DNA of 64,000 bases, from positions 40,902-104,901 of the forward strand of contig PMHJ01000023.1 in assembly GCA_003158175.1 (NCBI GenBank), in the 5' to 3' direction. The notes under the pieces were generated by a model, which was not told the DNA's origin, searched no databases, and saw nothing but the letters and a program-made list of their open reading frames with translations. This document shows positions 26,152 through 34,721 of the stretch, in pieces. Made by a program: the position numbers and the translations under genes. Position 1 is the stretch's first letter, and each line of letters starts with the position of its first letter. The stretch comes from Candidatus Cybelea septentrionalis. Its GTDB lineage: Bacteria > Vulcanimicrobiota > Vulcanimicrobiia > Vulcanimicrobiales > Vulcanimicrobiaceae.

Positions 26152-26319
26152 CTAGTTGCGTGAGAGTACCGCGAAGGGATGTCCGCAGGAACCGCAGGCC
26201 ACCACGACTTGAAGGTGCGGTTTTTCGCGCACGGTTCTCGCTTCGTCCGCGCCCTCTTCGAAGCCGCAGAAACGGCACCGCGTCGAGGTGGGTCTCTCTC
26301 CTGCCGCCTGTTCGTCCAC
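26152..26319 (-). CDS. Small zinc-ribbon protein
   Basis: 55 residues from a GTG at 26319 with GGAG 4 nt upstream. Two CxxC knuckles (Cys15/Cys18 in CRFCGFEE and Cys42/Cys45 in CGSCGHPF), about 24 residues apart, define a zinc ribbon or rubredoxin-like fold. The frame stays open to an ATG at 26424, but that extension is Arg-rich and would overlap the divergent gene at 26375, so the short form is preferred. Without other domains it may be a structural or nucleic-acid-binding micro-protein. Its function is not known. Confidence 0.5.
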   Translation of the reverse strand: MDEQAAGERPTSTRCRFCGFEEGADEARTVREKPHLQVVVACGSCGHPFAVLSRN

Positions 26320-26374
26320 GATGCTCCGCTTTACGCGGGCTTCGCGCTTCAACCTGCCGAAGCAGCGCAGACGA

Positions 26375-28723
26375 ATGATGGCCCCTCGTCTGGTAGCCGT
26401 TGCTCTGCTTGCCTTCGCGCTCAACCTCTCCGCCGCGCAAGCAGAGCGGCCGATCGTCGATTTGCATCGTCTCGATTCGTACTTTCAACTTTTTGCCGGC
26501 GACTCGAGCGACCCGTGGAAGACGGCCACGGTTCGGCTGGACACCTACTCAAGCGCCGTAGTCGCCTTTTCGGTATACGCAGTTAACCCGGCGGACGTGT
26601 TGACGGCGGGTTCCAATTTCAGTCCGCGCGCAATCGACACGAGTCGGCGTCACCCGATACTCTCGTTCGGCTTCACGCCGCCGGGCGGTTATCAGTTTGC
26701 CTCGAACCAGGTGGACGTGCCGCTTGGAACGCGCGAGGGCTTCTTCGTGGTCGAGGCCCGCCGGGGCGACGTCGGCGAACAAGTTTGGATCAATCGTTCA
26801 CGCGTCGGGCTCATCTCCAAAGAAACACCGAGCGGTTTTCTCTTTTACGGTATGGATCTCGGAACGGGTATGCCCCTAGCGCGGATGCGCGTACAACTGG
26901 TCGTCAATAACTCTTTCGTTAACGCGCTGACGGATGGCCAGGGTGTCCTCCGTTGGAATCGCTCGTCTCGTCCCGTCTTTGCACTCGCGCAGTGGGGAGA
27001 CAGCTATGCATTCTTGAGCCTTTTGCCGCAGGCGCCGTTTCCAGCCACGATCGTCGGCGTGCGAACCGATTCGGCAGTCGTTCATGCCGGCGGCGTCGTC
27101 CGCGTCGCCGGTTTTGCACGCACGCGTTCGAACGGCGTTCTTCGGGCTAGTAGCGGAAGCGCGCTCGTCTCGGTGCGCGACGGCGCAAAAACAATCGCCG
27201 CGCGGCGTGTCCCGATTGACGATGCCGGCGCGTTTTTTACCGCGCTTGCGATTCCGGCCGGCGCCTCCGCCGGCGATTACGCGGTACTGGCGCAAGTCGG
27301 CGGCGGAGTGGGCGGTGCTACGGTGCACGTCGATGCGAATGCCGGCGACCTTTCGCTCGACGTGAGCGCCGTGTGTGGCGGCACCTGCGATTTTCGCGAG
27401 GACGTGCCCTTGCTCGTGCACGCATCACGTGGTGGCGTTCCCGTGCGCGTGACCGTCGTGCGATCCCCCCACGTCTATCTCGGCTATACGCCCGACGGTA
27501 CGCCGTGGGCGACGACGCAGTGGCTGGCGCAAACGGTTACGGTCGACGGCAGCGGCAACGCGACGGTAAACGTTCCGCGACCGCTCGACGACCTCGGCTC
27601 GACCTACGGCGTGCACGTCGAATCGGACGGAGCCACCGCCGACACGCGCATCGCGGTGCCGACGGCGCAGGCCGCGATTCGTTTGAACGTGGACCGAGTC
27701 GAGCAGAGTTTGGGGACGCCGCTTAACTTCGACGTTTACGCAGACGCGCTCGATGGAAAGCCGCTCGCAAATGCGAGCGTTACCGTTGCGCTCGTGCACG
27801 GAAAATCGACTCAACAGCAACAAATAACGCTCGACGGCGACGGTCACGCGCGTGGCAGCTTCACGGCTCCGGAGCTGGGGACGAACTTGATCTTCGCCTC
27901 GACCGACCACGGCGGTCGCGCCACGGATGCCGTCGCGGTGCAGATCGATCCACAAGCCTCGACGCCGGCGACGGACGGGCGTAGTCCCAACGTGCGGATC
28001 ACCGTCGCGAGTTCGTACCTTGCCGGAGAGGAGGTTGCCGTCAACGCCGATGCCCCCGGATCGCAGGGCGATGCGCTCGTCACCTTCGAAAGTGCTTTGG
28101 GGTTGCAGTTCAGCGTGACAGGGACGAATGGCGGACATGCGGTCGCGAAGTTGCGCGCCGCCAACGCGGCAGGAGAGCTGCGCGTGGGCGCCGCGTTTGT
28201 TTGCGACGGCGCCATCGCCTGGAGCACCGTTCCGTTGGTGCTCTCCGCCCCGGGACGTCCGCATCTATCAAGCCTATCGGTACGAAGCGAGCATTTTGCG
28301 CCGGGAGAAGATGCGCGGGTTGCGTTTGAGGAAGGGAGCGAAGGCCGCGGCACGTTTGTGGTTCGAATCAGCCGAGGGACGCCGTCGGGGAGTGCGCTCT
28401 TCTCTTCGGCTCCGGCACTCTTGGCGCTTGGCATGACGACGACTCAGAGCAGCGCGCCGGAAGCCGTCACGTGGCATCCCTCGGTCGACTCGACCGGCAA
28501 TCACGCGCAGATACTCGGCTTCGTTCGCCGGACGCAACCGCCGCCGGACGAATCGCTGCCGCAAGCGCAGAGCGAGACCGTCTCTTGGAAGGTCGCGCGC
28601 GGCGGCGCGGACGGAATCGCGGTCGAGTTGCCGTCGAGCGGCGGGCGTTATTTGCTCACGGCGCTCGATATCTCCGACGACGGAAGCGTGAGCGCCGGCT
28701 CGTCGATCGTCGAGGTTCGCTGA
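26375..28723 (+). CDS. Secreted macroglobulin-like multi-domain protein
   Basis: 782 residues from ATG 26375 (or the next ATG, 26378). The signal peptide ends NLSAAQAE (about residue 23). The rest is a string of beta-sandwich domains: an N-terminal domain (30-180), then MG-type domains recognisable by DLGTGMPLARMRVQLV, TDSAVVHAGGVVRVAGFART, DDAGAFFTALAIPAGASAGDY, and repeated LNVDRVEQSLGTPLNFDVYA/VTVASSYLAGEEVAV-like openings. This resembles the MG1-MG6 part of bacterial alpha-2-macroglobulins, but the thioester motif and the long C-terminal half are missing. Possibly a truncated protease trap or a stalk. Followed after 4 nt by polA. Confidence 0.6.
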   Translation: MMAPRLVAVALLAFALNLSAAQAERPIVDLHRLDSYFQLFAGDSSDPWKTATVRLDTYSSAVVAFSVYAVNPADVLTAGSNFSPRAIDTSRRHPILSFGFTPPGGYQFASNQVDVPLGTREGFFVVEARRGDVGEQVWINRSRVGLISKETPSGFLFYGMDLGTGMPLARMRVQLVVNNSFVNALTDGQGVLRWNRSSRPVFALAQWGDSYAFLSLLPQAPFPATIVGVRTDSAVVHAGGVVRVAGFARTRSNGVLRASSGSALVSVRDGAKTIAARRVPIDDAGAFFTALAIPAGASAGDYAVLAQVGGGVGGATVHVDANAGDLSLDVSAVCGGTCDFREDVPLLVHASRGGVPVRVTVVRSPHVYLGYTPDGTPWATTQWLAQTVTVDGSGNATVNVPRPLDDLGSTYGVHVESDGATADTRIAVPTAQAAIRLNVDRVEQSLGTPLNFDVYADALDGKPLANASVTVALVHGKSTQQQQITLDGDGHARGSFTAPELGTNLIFASTDHGGRATDAVAVQIDPQASTPATDGRSPNVRITVASSYLAGEEVAVNADAPGSQGDALVTFESALGLQFSVTGTNGGHAVAKLRAANAAGELRVGAAFVCDGAIAWSTVPLVLSAPGRPHLSSLSVRSEHFAPGEDARVAFEEGSEGRGTFVVRISRGTPSGSALFSSAPALLALGMTTTQSSAPEAVTWHPSVDSTGNHAQILGFVRRTQPPPDESLPQAQSETVSWKVARGGADGIAVELPSSGGRYLLTALDISDDGSVSAGSSIVEVR

Positions 28724-28727
28724 CGCC

Positions 28728-31349
28728 GTGGCGCTGATGCTGCTCGACACGTATGGTCTGGTCTATCGGGCGTATTTTGCGCTCCCCGGATTAACCACGA
28801 GCACCGGGACTCCGATCAATGCAGTCTACGGCTTCACGATGATGCTCAACAAACTCATCGCGGACGAGAAGCCTACCCACGTTGTAGCGGCCTTCGACAA
28901 AGGCATGCCGGCCGAGCGCGTCGCGTTGTTTGCCGAGTATAAAGCGCAGCGGCGCGCAATGCCCGACGAACTGCGCGGACAGTTCGCACTCGTGCGCCAA
29001 GTTCTGGCGACTTTTCGCATCCCTATCGTTGAAATGGAAGGCCAAGAAGCAGACGATGTCATCGCGACGCTCGCGCGCCAAGCACAAGAGGCCGGCGAGC
29101 AAACGATCGTGGTCACCGGCGATCTCGATTTATTGCAAATCGTCGACGATCGCGTCACCGTCCTCGTGACGAGGCGCGGCATAACGGAGCTCGGGCGCTA
29201 CGATCCACTCGCGGTTCGGGAACGCTTTGGGCTCGAACCGGCGCAACTCCCCGACTACCGCGGCCTCAAAGGGGACCCATCGGACAACCTTCCCGGAATC
29301 CCCGGCGTCGGCGAAAAGACCGCGAGCAGACTTCTCCAGGCCGCCGGCTCTCTCGACGCGCTCGTATCGAATCCGGGCCTCGCGGGCAATCCGAAGCTGG
29401 AACGATTGATCGAAGAGTTCGGGCAGCAGGCCTGCCTCTGCCGCGCCGTTTCCGTCGTGCGAAGCGACTTGCCGTTGACCGTCGATTGGGAGGGCAGCCG
29501 CTACACCGTTCCGTCCGACGCCGAGCTCTATCGCCTCTACAGCGAGCTCGAGTTCAAGACGCTCCTGGCAAGACTCCAGCCGCCGTCGGATCTGCCGCTG
29601 TTCGAGATCACGGCAAAAGTAAGCGGCGACTACCGAAGCTACGTGCCGTCGGTCGATCCGCCGGAGTTCGCGAGTCTGGCGCGGGAGCTTCTATCGTTAC
29701 GCGGCGCCGGACTCGTCGTTTTTGCACCGATCGGCGACGCGATCGGAGTGACCGCCCGCGAAGGCCAAGGCATTGCCTTTTCCGTGAGCGCGCTCTCCCG
29801 CGAAAACGTGCGAGATGCGGTGCGGGGACTCTTGGACGGTTCAACGCGCGCCGGCGGCTACGACGTCAAGAAGCTGGTTCACATTTTTCACTCTGCCGGG
29901 ATCGACGGCACACGTTTTTTCGACGATGCGATGATCGCCGCGCATTTGCTCGACCCCACGCGCGGCTTTGCCGACATCGAGGATGCGGCGTCGCGCTTCT
30001 TGGGTCTCGGACTGCCCGGGGACGCGGCGGCGGCTGCCGATGCGGCGTTCCGGCTCATCGCCAAAGCGCGAACCGAGCTCGAGCGCCGCGGCCAGTTGCG
30101 GCTTTACGAAGAGCTGGAGTTGCCGCTCGCACCGGTGCTGGCGAGTATGGAGGAGGCCGGCATCGCCATCGACTCCGACGAACTGCGCGTGGTCGGCGAT
30201 CGCGTCGACACGGCGGCCGAGCAGCTGCGCAAGCACATATACGATTTCGCAGGCGAAGAGTTCAACATTGGATCGCCGCAGCAGCTCGGCAAGGTCCTCT
30301 TCGGAAAGCTGAATATTCCGGGGGGGAAGAGGACGAAAACGGGATTTGCGACCGGCGTCGAGGTGCTGCAGGGCTTGGCGCGGGACTATCCCATCTGCGC
30401 GCTCGTCTTGGAATGGCGCGAAGTGACAAAACTGAAGAACACGTACGTCGACGTGATTCCGCAGCTCGTCGATGCGAGGGACGGGCGCCTGCGCAGCGAG
30501 TTCAACCAAACTGCGACGGCGACGGGTCGTCTCTCGTCCACCAACCCCAATCTGCAAAACATTCCGGTGCGCGGCGAGCTTGGACGCCGGATTCGCCGCG
30601 CCTTCATCGCAAAGAGCGACGCCTACGTTTTGCTCGCCGCGGACTACAGTCAGATCGAGCTTCGCGTGATGGCGCATCTTTCGGGCGATGAAGGGCTGCG
30701 GCGGGCCTTTGCAGAGTCGCAGGACATTCACGACTTCACCGCCCGCCAAATCTTCGGCATCGCACCGGGCGTGCGGGTCGATCCCAATCAACGCAGGATG
30801 GCAAAGAGCGTCAATTTCGGGCTCTTCTACGGAATGTCGGATTTTGGGTTGGCGCAGCGCCTCGAGATCGGCCGCGCCGAAGCAAAAGAGATTACGACGG
30901 CGTACTTCGCGCGTTTTCCGGACGTACGCGGTTATATCGATCGCACGATCGAAGAAGGGCGGCGCGACGGTTACGTCTCGACCATTCTCGGGCGCCGGCG
31001 GTACATGCCGGGATTAACGTCCGGCAATTACATGCTGCGTGCCGCGGCGGAGCGGGAAGCGACCAATGCGCCGCTACAGGGTAGTGCCGCGGATCTCATG
31101 AAGCTGGCGATGGTGCGAATCGATCGCGCCCTGCGAGATTCCCAACTCGACGCGACGATGCTGCTGCAGATTCACGACGAGCTTATCTTCGAGGTGCGGG
31201 CGACGCAGTTGAGCGAGACCGCGGAACTCGTTCGTTCGCACATGGAGAGCGCCATCGAATTGTCGGTCCCACTGGAAGTGACGCTCAAAGGGGGGCGAAA
31301 CTGGTACGACGTCGAGCCGATGAACGAAGAAAGTTTCGAGCATGTTTAA
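28728..31349 (+). CDS. polA: DNA polymerase I
   Basis: 873 residues from GTG 28728 (ATG 28737 is an alternative). Domains: 5' nuclease (about 1-290; LLDTYGLVYRAYFAL, EADDVIATLA, DYRGLKGDPSDNLPGIPGVGEKTA); a degenerate 3'-5' exonuclease (about 300-450) in which the first DxE motif is replaced by VVFAPIGD; and the polymerase (about 460-873) with motif A DYSQIELRVMAHL (Asp639), motif B RMAKSVNFGLFYGMS and motif C HDELIFE (Asp817). It fills gaps and removes RNA primers. Proofreading is probably absent, as in Taq. It overlaps the DUF192 gene by 8 nt. Confidence 0.95.
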   Translation: MALMLLDTYGLVYRAYFALPGLTTSTGTPINAVYGFTMMLNKLIADEKPTHVVAAFDKGMPAERVALFAEYKAQRRAMPDELRGQFALVRQVLATFRIPIVEMEGQEADDVIATLARQAQEAGEQTIVVTGDLDLLQIVDDRVTVLVTRRGITELGRYDPLAVRERFGLEPAQLPDYRGLKGDPSDNLPGIPGVGEKTASRLLQAAGSLDALVSNPGLAGNPKLERLIEEFGQQACLCRAVSVVRSDLPLTVDWEGSRYTVPSDAELYRLYSELEFKTLLARLQPPSDLPLFEITAKVSGDYRSYVPSVDPPEFASLARELLSLRGAGLVVFAPIGDAIGVTAREGQGIAFSVSALSRENVRDAVRGLLDGSTRAGGYDVKKLVHIFHSAGIDGTRFFDDAMIAAHLLDPTRGFADIEDAASRFLGLGLPGDAAAAADAAFRLIAKARTELERRGQLRLYEELELPLAPVLASMEEAGIAIDSDELRVVGDRVDTAAEQLRKHIYDFAGEEFNIGSPQQLGKVLFGKLNIPGGKRTKTGFATGVEVLQGLARDYPICALVLEWREVTKLKNTYVDVIPQLVDARDGRLRSEFNQTATATGRLSSTNPNLQNIPVRGELGRRIRRAFIAKSDAYVLLAADYSQIELRVMAHLSGDEGLRRAFAESQDIHDFTARQIFGIAPGVRVDPNQRRMAKSVNFGLFYGMSDFGLAQRLEIGRAEAKEITTAYFARFPDVRGYIDRTIEEGRRDGYVSTILGRRRYMPGLTSGNYMLRAAAEREATNAPLQGSAADLMKLAMVRIDRALRDSQLDATMLLQIHDELIFEVRATQLSETAELVRSHMESAIELSVPLEVTLKGGRNWYDVEPMNEESFEHV

Positions 31350-31764
31350 CGTTATCGTCCTTGCAGCCGCACTCGCAACGATCGTCGTCCATGCTCCCAA
31401 AGCGGATCTGACGCTGGAAACCGCCCGTACGGAAACTGCGCGAGAGGAGGGCCTGATGAATCGAGCCGTGCTCCCGCCGCACACCGGGATGCTCTTTGTT
31501 TTCGAGCGCGACGAACGCGTCGATTTTTGGATGAAGGACACGCTGGTGCCGCTGGACATGATCTTCATCGCGGGCGACGGCACGGTACGACGCGTCTTCT
31601 CGAACGTGCCGGTCGTCGCACCCACGCTTTCCGACGATCAGATTCCTCGAGAAGGCGCGCCGGCGAAATACGTGATCGAGCTGCCGGCGGGAGAAGCGTC
31701 GGCCGACGGAATCGTTGAGGGCGTCAAACTCGACCTGCGCGGCGCCCCACTGCCGCAACCCTAG
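31342..31764 (+). CDS. DUF192-family protein
   Basis: 140 residues. A short hydrophobic N-terminus (about 1-18) suggests export or anchoring. The DUF192 core follows: ETAREEGLMNRAVLPPHTGMLFVFERDERVDFWMKDTLVPLDMIFI is the defining region with its FWMKxTxxPLDxxFI motif, and YVIELPAGEASADGI closes the domain. The family is widespread and its function is not established. The start overlaps the last 8 nt of polA and the gene ends one base before mutM, so it is transcribed with both. Confidence 0.85.
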   Translation: MFNVIVLAAALATIVVHAPKADLTLETARTETAREEGLMNRAVLPPHTGMLFVFERDERVDFWMKDTLVPLDMIFIAGDGTVRRVFSNVPVVAPTLSDDQIPREGAPAKYVIELPAGEASADGIVEGVKLDLRGAPLPQP

Positions 31765-31765
31765 A

Positions 31766-32584
31766 ATGCCCGAACTGCCCGAAGTCGAAACGATCGTGCG
31801 CGGCCTGCGCCGAACCGTCGTCGGTAAGACGATCGCATCTGCCGACGTAAGACTCGCTCGCATGGTTGTTGCGCCGCACGGTGTGGACTTTGCGCGGGCA
31901 GTATCGGGAAGCCGGATCGTTGCGACGCGCCGTCGGGGAAAGTACGCGGTGATCGAGCTCGACTCCGGGCGCTCGCTCGTCGTCAGTTTGCGGATGACGG
32001 GCCGGCTCGTCGTCGCAACCTCACGCGAGGTCCCCGAGTACCCGCGCTCCCACGTGGTGTTGCACTTTGCGGACGGCGCCCGGCTCCATTTCGCCGACGT
32101 GAGGACGTTCGGGCGAATTCGTCTGGTTGAGCCGGGGGAAGCGTGGGACCGGGAGCTTGGCGTGGAACCGCTCTCCCGCGGCTTTACACCAGAGGCCTTT
32201 ATCGGTATGCTGGCGGAGCGGACGAAGTCGAGCAAGGCGTTCTTGCTCGATCAGCGGCGTATCGCAGGCATTGGCAATATTTATGCTTGCGAGGCCCTCT
32301 GGGAGGCTCGGATTCGTCCCACACGGCCCGCAGGGGCATTGACAAGAGCGGCGGCCGGCCGCTTACACGACAGCATCGTTAACGTTTTGCGACGCGCCAT
32401 CACCAAGCGCGGAACGAGCGTCGACGATTACGTGGATGCCGAAGGCCTCGAGGGCGGTTTTCAAAACCACCTTACGGTTTACGGCAGGCACGGCACGCTT
32501 TGCCCGCGATGCCGAACGAGCAGGATCGTGCGCACCGTAGTGGCGCAACGCGGAACGTGGTGGTGCCCGAGATGTCAACGATAA
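31766..32584 (+). CDS. mutM: Formamidopyrimidine-DNA glycosylase
   Basis: 272 residues from ATG 31766. The catalytic N-terminus PELPEVE (Pro2 as Schiff-base nucleophile, Glu3) is intact, Lys59 in RRGKYAVIEL matches the conserved lysine, and the helix-two-turn-helix reads KAFLLDQRRIAGIGNIYACEALW. A C-terminal zinc finger has two CPRC knuckles (CPRCRTSRIV...WWCPRCQ). It excises 8-oxoguanine and Fapy lesions and nicks the abasic site. Placed right after polA and DUF192, it forms a small DNA-repair operon. An AT-rich spacer follows before rpsA. Confidence 0.96.
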   Translation: MPELPEVETIVRGLRRTVVGKTIASADVRLARMVVAPHGVDFARAVSGSRIVATRRRGKYAVIELDSGRSLVVSLRMTGRLVVATSREVPEYPRSHVVLHFADGARLHFADVRTFGRIRLVEPGEAWDRELGVEPLSRGFTPEAFIGMLAERTKSSKAFLLDQRRIAGIGNIYACEALWEARIRPTRPAGALTRAAAGRLHDSIVNVLRRAITKRGTSVDDYVDAEGLEGGFQNHLTVYGRHGTLCPRCRTSRIVRTVVAQRGTWWCPRCQR

Positions 32585-32612
32585 AAAAATATAAAAACAT
32601 AAAGGTAGGATT

Positions 32613-33782
32613 ATTCAAATCTCAACAACGCAAGTCGCTCCCATCCCCGAACAAGAAGATCAGTTAGCGCTCGAACAGCAACTGTACGAAGAATCGCTCA
32701 AGGTTCTCGACGAGGGACAAGTTCTCACCGGGACAATCGTCCAGAGAGACAAAGACGAAGTGCTGGTCGACGTCGGCGGAAAGTCCGAAGGCGTACTTCC
32801 TTTCCGCGAGCTGTCGCTCGCCATCGATTCCAAACTGCTCAAGGTCGGCGATACCATCGAAGTGATGGTTCACCGCATCGACGAAATGGACGGAACGCTC
32901 TTTCTCTCCGAGCGCCGGGCACGCGCGCTCAAAACGTGGGAGAAAGTGATCGAGGCGCACAATCGCGACGAAGTCATCGAAGCGACGGTCACGCAAGTCG
33001 TCAAAGGCGGCGTGTTGGTCGATCTTGGGATGCGGGGATTCGTGCCGGCTTCGCAGATCCGCCGTCAGCCCGTTGGAAACCTCGACGAGCTGGTAAGTCA
33101 GCACCTCCGGCTGAAGGTGATCGACCTCGATCACAAACGCCATCGCGTCGTCCTTTCGCAACGACTCGTTTTAGAAGAAGAGCTGCAAGCGAAAAAGCAG
33201 GAGCTTCTCGATACCCTCGAGGTCGGACAGATCCGCTCGGGAGTCGTGGTGCGACTCGCCGATTTCGGCGCTTTCGTCGACCTCGGCGGCATCGACGGAT
33301 TGATTCACAACAGCGAGCTCTCGTACTCACGAATCAAGCACCCGTCCGAAGTCGTGAAGATTGGCGACGTCGTCCAAGTTGAGATCATGAAATTCGATCC
33401 GGAAGCGAAGAAGGTCAGCCTTTCGCTCAAGCACGCCCTCCCGGATCCGTGGGATCAGTACGCCGACCGTCTATACGAAACCAACAAACTAACGGCTTCT
33501 ATCGTCAAGGTTACGCCCAACTACATGCTGGTCGAAGTGATTCCCGGCATTCTTGCCATGGTGCCCAAAGGCGAGTTCGATGCGTCGGCGCAGTTCGTCG
33601 CCGGTCAGGAAGTCGAGGTCACGCTCGTGTCGATCAATCATGCAACGCGCCGGATCACGGCCTCCATCCAGCACGTTGCCGACGTACCGATCGAGGAAAT
33701 CGAAAAGTACGCGGTGGAGGAAGAGATCGGCGAAATCGGAACGGTTGCGCCGGCGCCTCCGGAGCCGCTCCCCGAGCAATAG
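32613..33782 (+). CDS. rpsA: 30S ribosomal protein S1, non-canonical start
   Basis: About 390 residues with four S1 domains; domain 1 begins LDEGQVLTGTIVQRDKDEVLVDVGGKSEGVLPF. The first ATG/GTG/TTG in frame is a GTG at 32760, inside domain 1, and would remove its first strand. The frame is open back to a TAA at 32592-32594, and the region 32595-32759 encodes a typical acidic S1 N-terminus. The only plausible starts are ATT (32610 or 32613) or ATC (32619), placed behind AAAGG/TAGGA (32601-32610). I chose ATT 32613; the exact codon is uncertain. S1 binds mRNA at the ribosome. It is followed 9 nt later by coaE. Confidence 0.85.
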   Translation: MQISTTQVAPIPEQEDQLALEQQLYEESLKVLDEGQVLTGTIVQRDKDEVLVDVGGKSEGVLPFRELSLAIDSKLLKVGDTIEVMVHRIDEMDGTLFLSERRARALKTWEKVIEAHNRDEVIEATVTQVVKGGVLVDLGMRGFVPASQIRRQPVGNLDELVSQHLRLKVIDLDHKRHRVVLSQRLVLEEELQAKKQELLDTLEVGQIRSGVVVRLADFGAFVDLGGIDGLIHNSELSYSRIKHPSEVVKIGDVVQVEIMKFDPEAKKVSLSLKHALPDPWDQYADRLYETNKLTASIVKVTPNYMLVEVIPGILAMVPKGEFDASAQFVAGQEVEVTLVSINHATRRITASIQHVADVPIEEIEKYAVEEEIGEIGTVAPAPPEPLPEQ

Positions 33783-33791
33783 CGTCGCGCC

Positions 33792-34367
33792 GTGCGCGTT
33801 GGTTTGACCGGTGGCATCGGAGCGGGGAAGAGCGCGGTCGCCGCGATCCTCGGCGAGCTTGGAGCTTTCATCGTCGATACCGATGCCATTGCGCGCGAAG
33901 TAGTGGCTCCCCAAAGCGATGGACTCTTAGCCATCGGTCGAGTCTGGCCCCAAGTCGTGCGCAATGGCGCCTTGGACCGGGCAGCGCTCGCGGACATCGT
34001 CTTTAACGACTCCGATGCGCGCGACCGGCTCAACGCGCTGCTCCATCCCCACATTCGGCGCATCGCGTTGGAACGGGAGCGGCGTGCCGAACCGGGCCAG
34101 CCGACCGTGCACGTCGTGCCGCTGCTCTTCGAGACCGGCTACGATCGCGTTGTGGATAAGTCCGTGGTGGTCGTCGCACCGCTCGAGGATCGGATCGCCC
34201 GGGTCGTCGAGCGCGACCGCTCCGACGAGGGGCGAGTACGGGCGCGAATGGACGTTCAGGTCGATCCCGAGGCGGCGCGCCGTCGTGCCGACTTCGTGAT
34301 AGAAAACAACGGTGACCTTGAGGAACTGCGCGAGCGGACTCGGGCCGTCTACGAAGCACTGCGCTAA
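33792..34367 (+). CDS. coaE: Dephospho-CoA kinase
   Basis: 191 residues from GTG 33792. The P-loop GLTGGIGAGKS is at residues 4-14, followed by VDTDAIAREVV (substrate-binding Asp) and the lid region around ARVVERDRSDEGRVRARM. It phosphorylates dephospho-CoA to CoA, the last step of CoA synthesis in the cytoplasm. Length is normal. The gene follows rpsA by 9 nt and is likely co-transcribed. The next 111 nt before the KGG gene carry no recognisable gene and probably include a promoter. Confidence 0.95.
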   Translation: MRVGLTGGIGAGKSAVAAILGELGAFIVDTDAIAREVVAPQSDGLLAIGRVWPQVVRNGALDRAALADIVFNDSDARDRLNALLHPHIRRIALERERRAEPGQPTVHVVPLLFETGYDRVVDKSVVVVAPLEDRIARVVERDRSDEGRVRARMDVQVDPEAARRRADFVIENNGDLEELRERTRAVYEALR

Positions 34368-34478
34368 CGCGTTTTAGGTAAAATTTGCCTTCAGACTCCG
34401 AATTCTCAGCAAATTCAGAGTTTGCCGAGCGCTTGTATGGGAAAGGAATAATACCCACACCAAGGAGGATGACTCTAG

Positions 34479-34694
34479 ATGGCACAGGATTCGGGACAGT
34501 CAGGCGGCATGAGCGTCCGCGAAGCGGGTCGCCGCGGTGGCGAACGCGTCAAAGCGAAATACGGCTCGGAATTTTATGAAGAAATCGGTCGAAAGGGTGG
34601 GGAAGCCACCAAGAGCAAGTACGGGCCCTCGTTCTATGAAGTGATCGGTCAGAAGGGCGGTCAGCGCCCGAAACGTAAGGCGACTGCATCATAG
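34479..34694 (+). CDS. KGG-repeat stress protein 1
   Basis: 71 residues, hydrophilic and Gly/Lys/Glu-rich. An AAGGAGG Shine-Dalgarno (34462-34468) lies 10 nt before the ATG. It contains three repeat units: SVREAGRRGGERVKAKYG, EFYEEIGRKGGEATKSKYG and SFYEVIGQKGGQRPK. This is the stress-induced KGG motif family, related to GsiB of Bacillus and plant group-1 LEA proteins, which are linked to desiccation, starvation and heat stress. It has a paralogue 28 nt downstream on the same strand. The 111-nt upstream gap holds a TAATAC hexamer (34449-34454) that could be a -10 box, but no matching -35 is clear. Confidence 0.9.
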   Translation: MAQDSGQSGGMSVREAGRRGGERVKAKYGSEFYEEIGRKGGEATKSKYGPSFYEVIGQKGGQRPKRKATAS

Positions 34695-34721
34695 GGCTTT
34701 ACCCAGCGGAAGCGACAAGCA

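Noticed and set aside
34422..34454. TTGCCG and TAATAC as promoter for the KGG genes
   Set aside because: The spacing is 21 bp, outside the normal 16-18 bp range; transcription likely starts here but these hexamers cannot be claimed.
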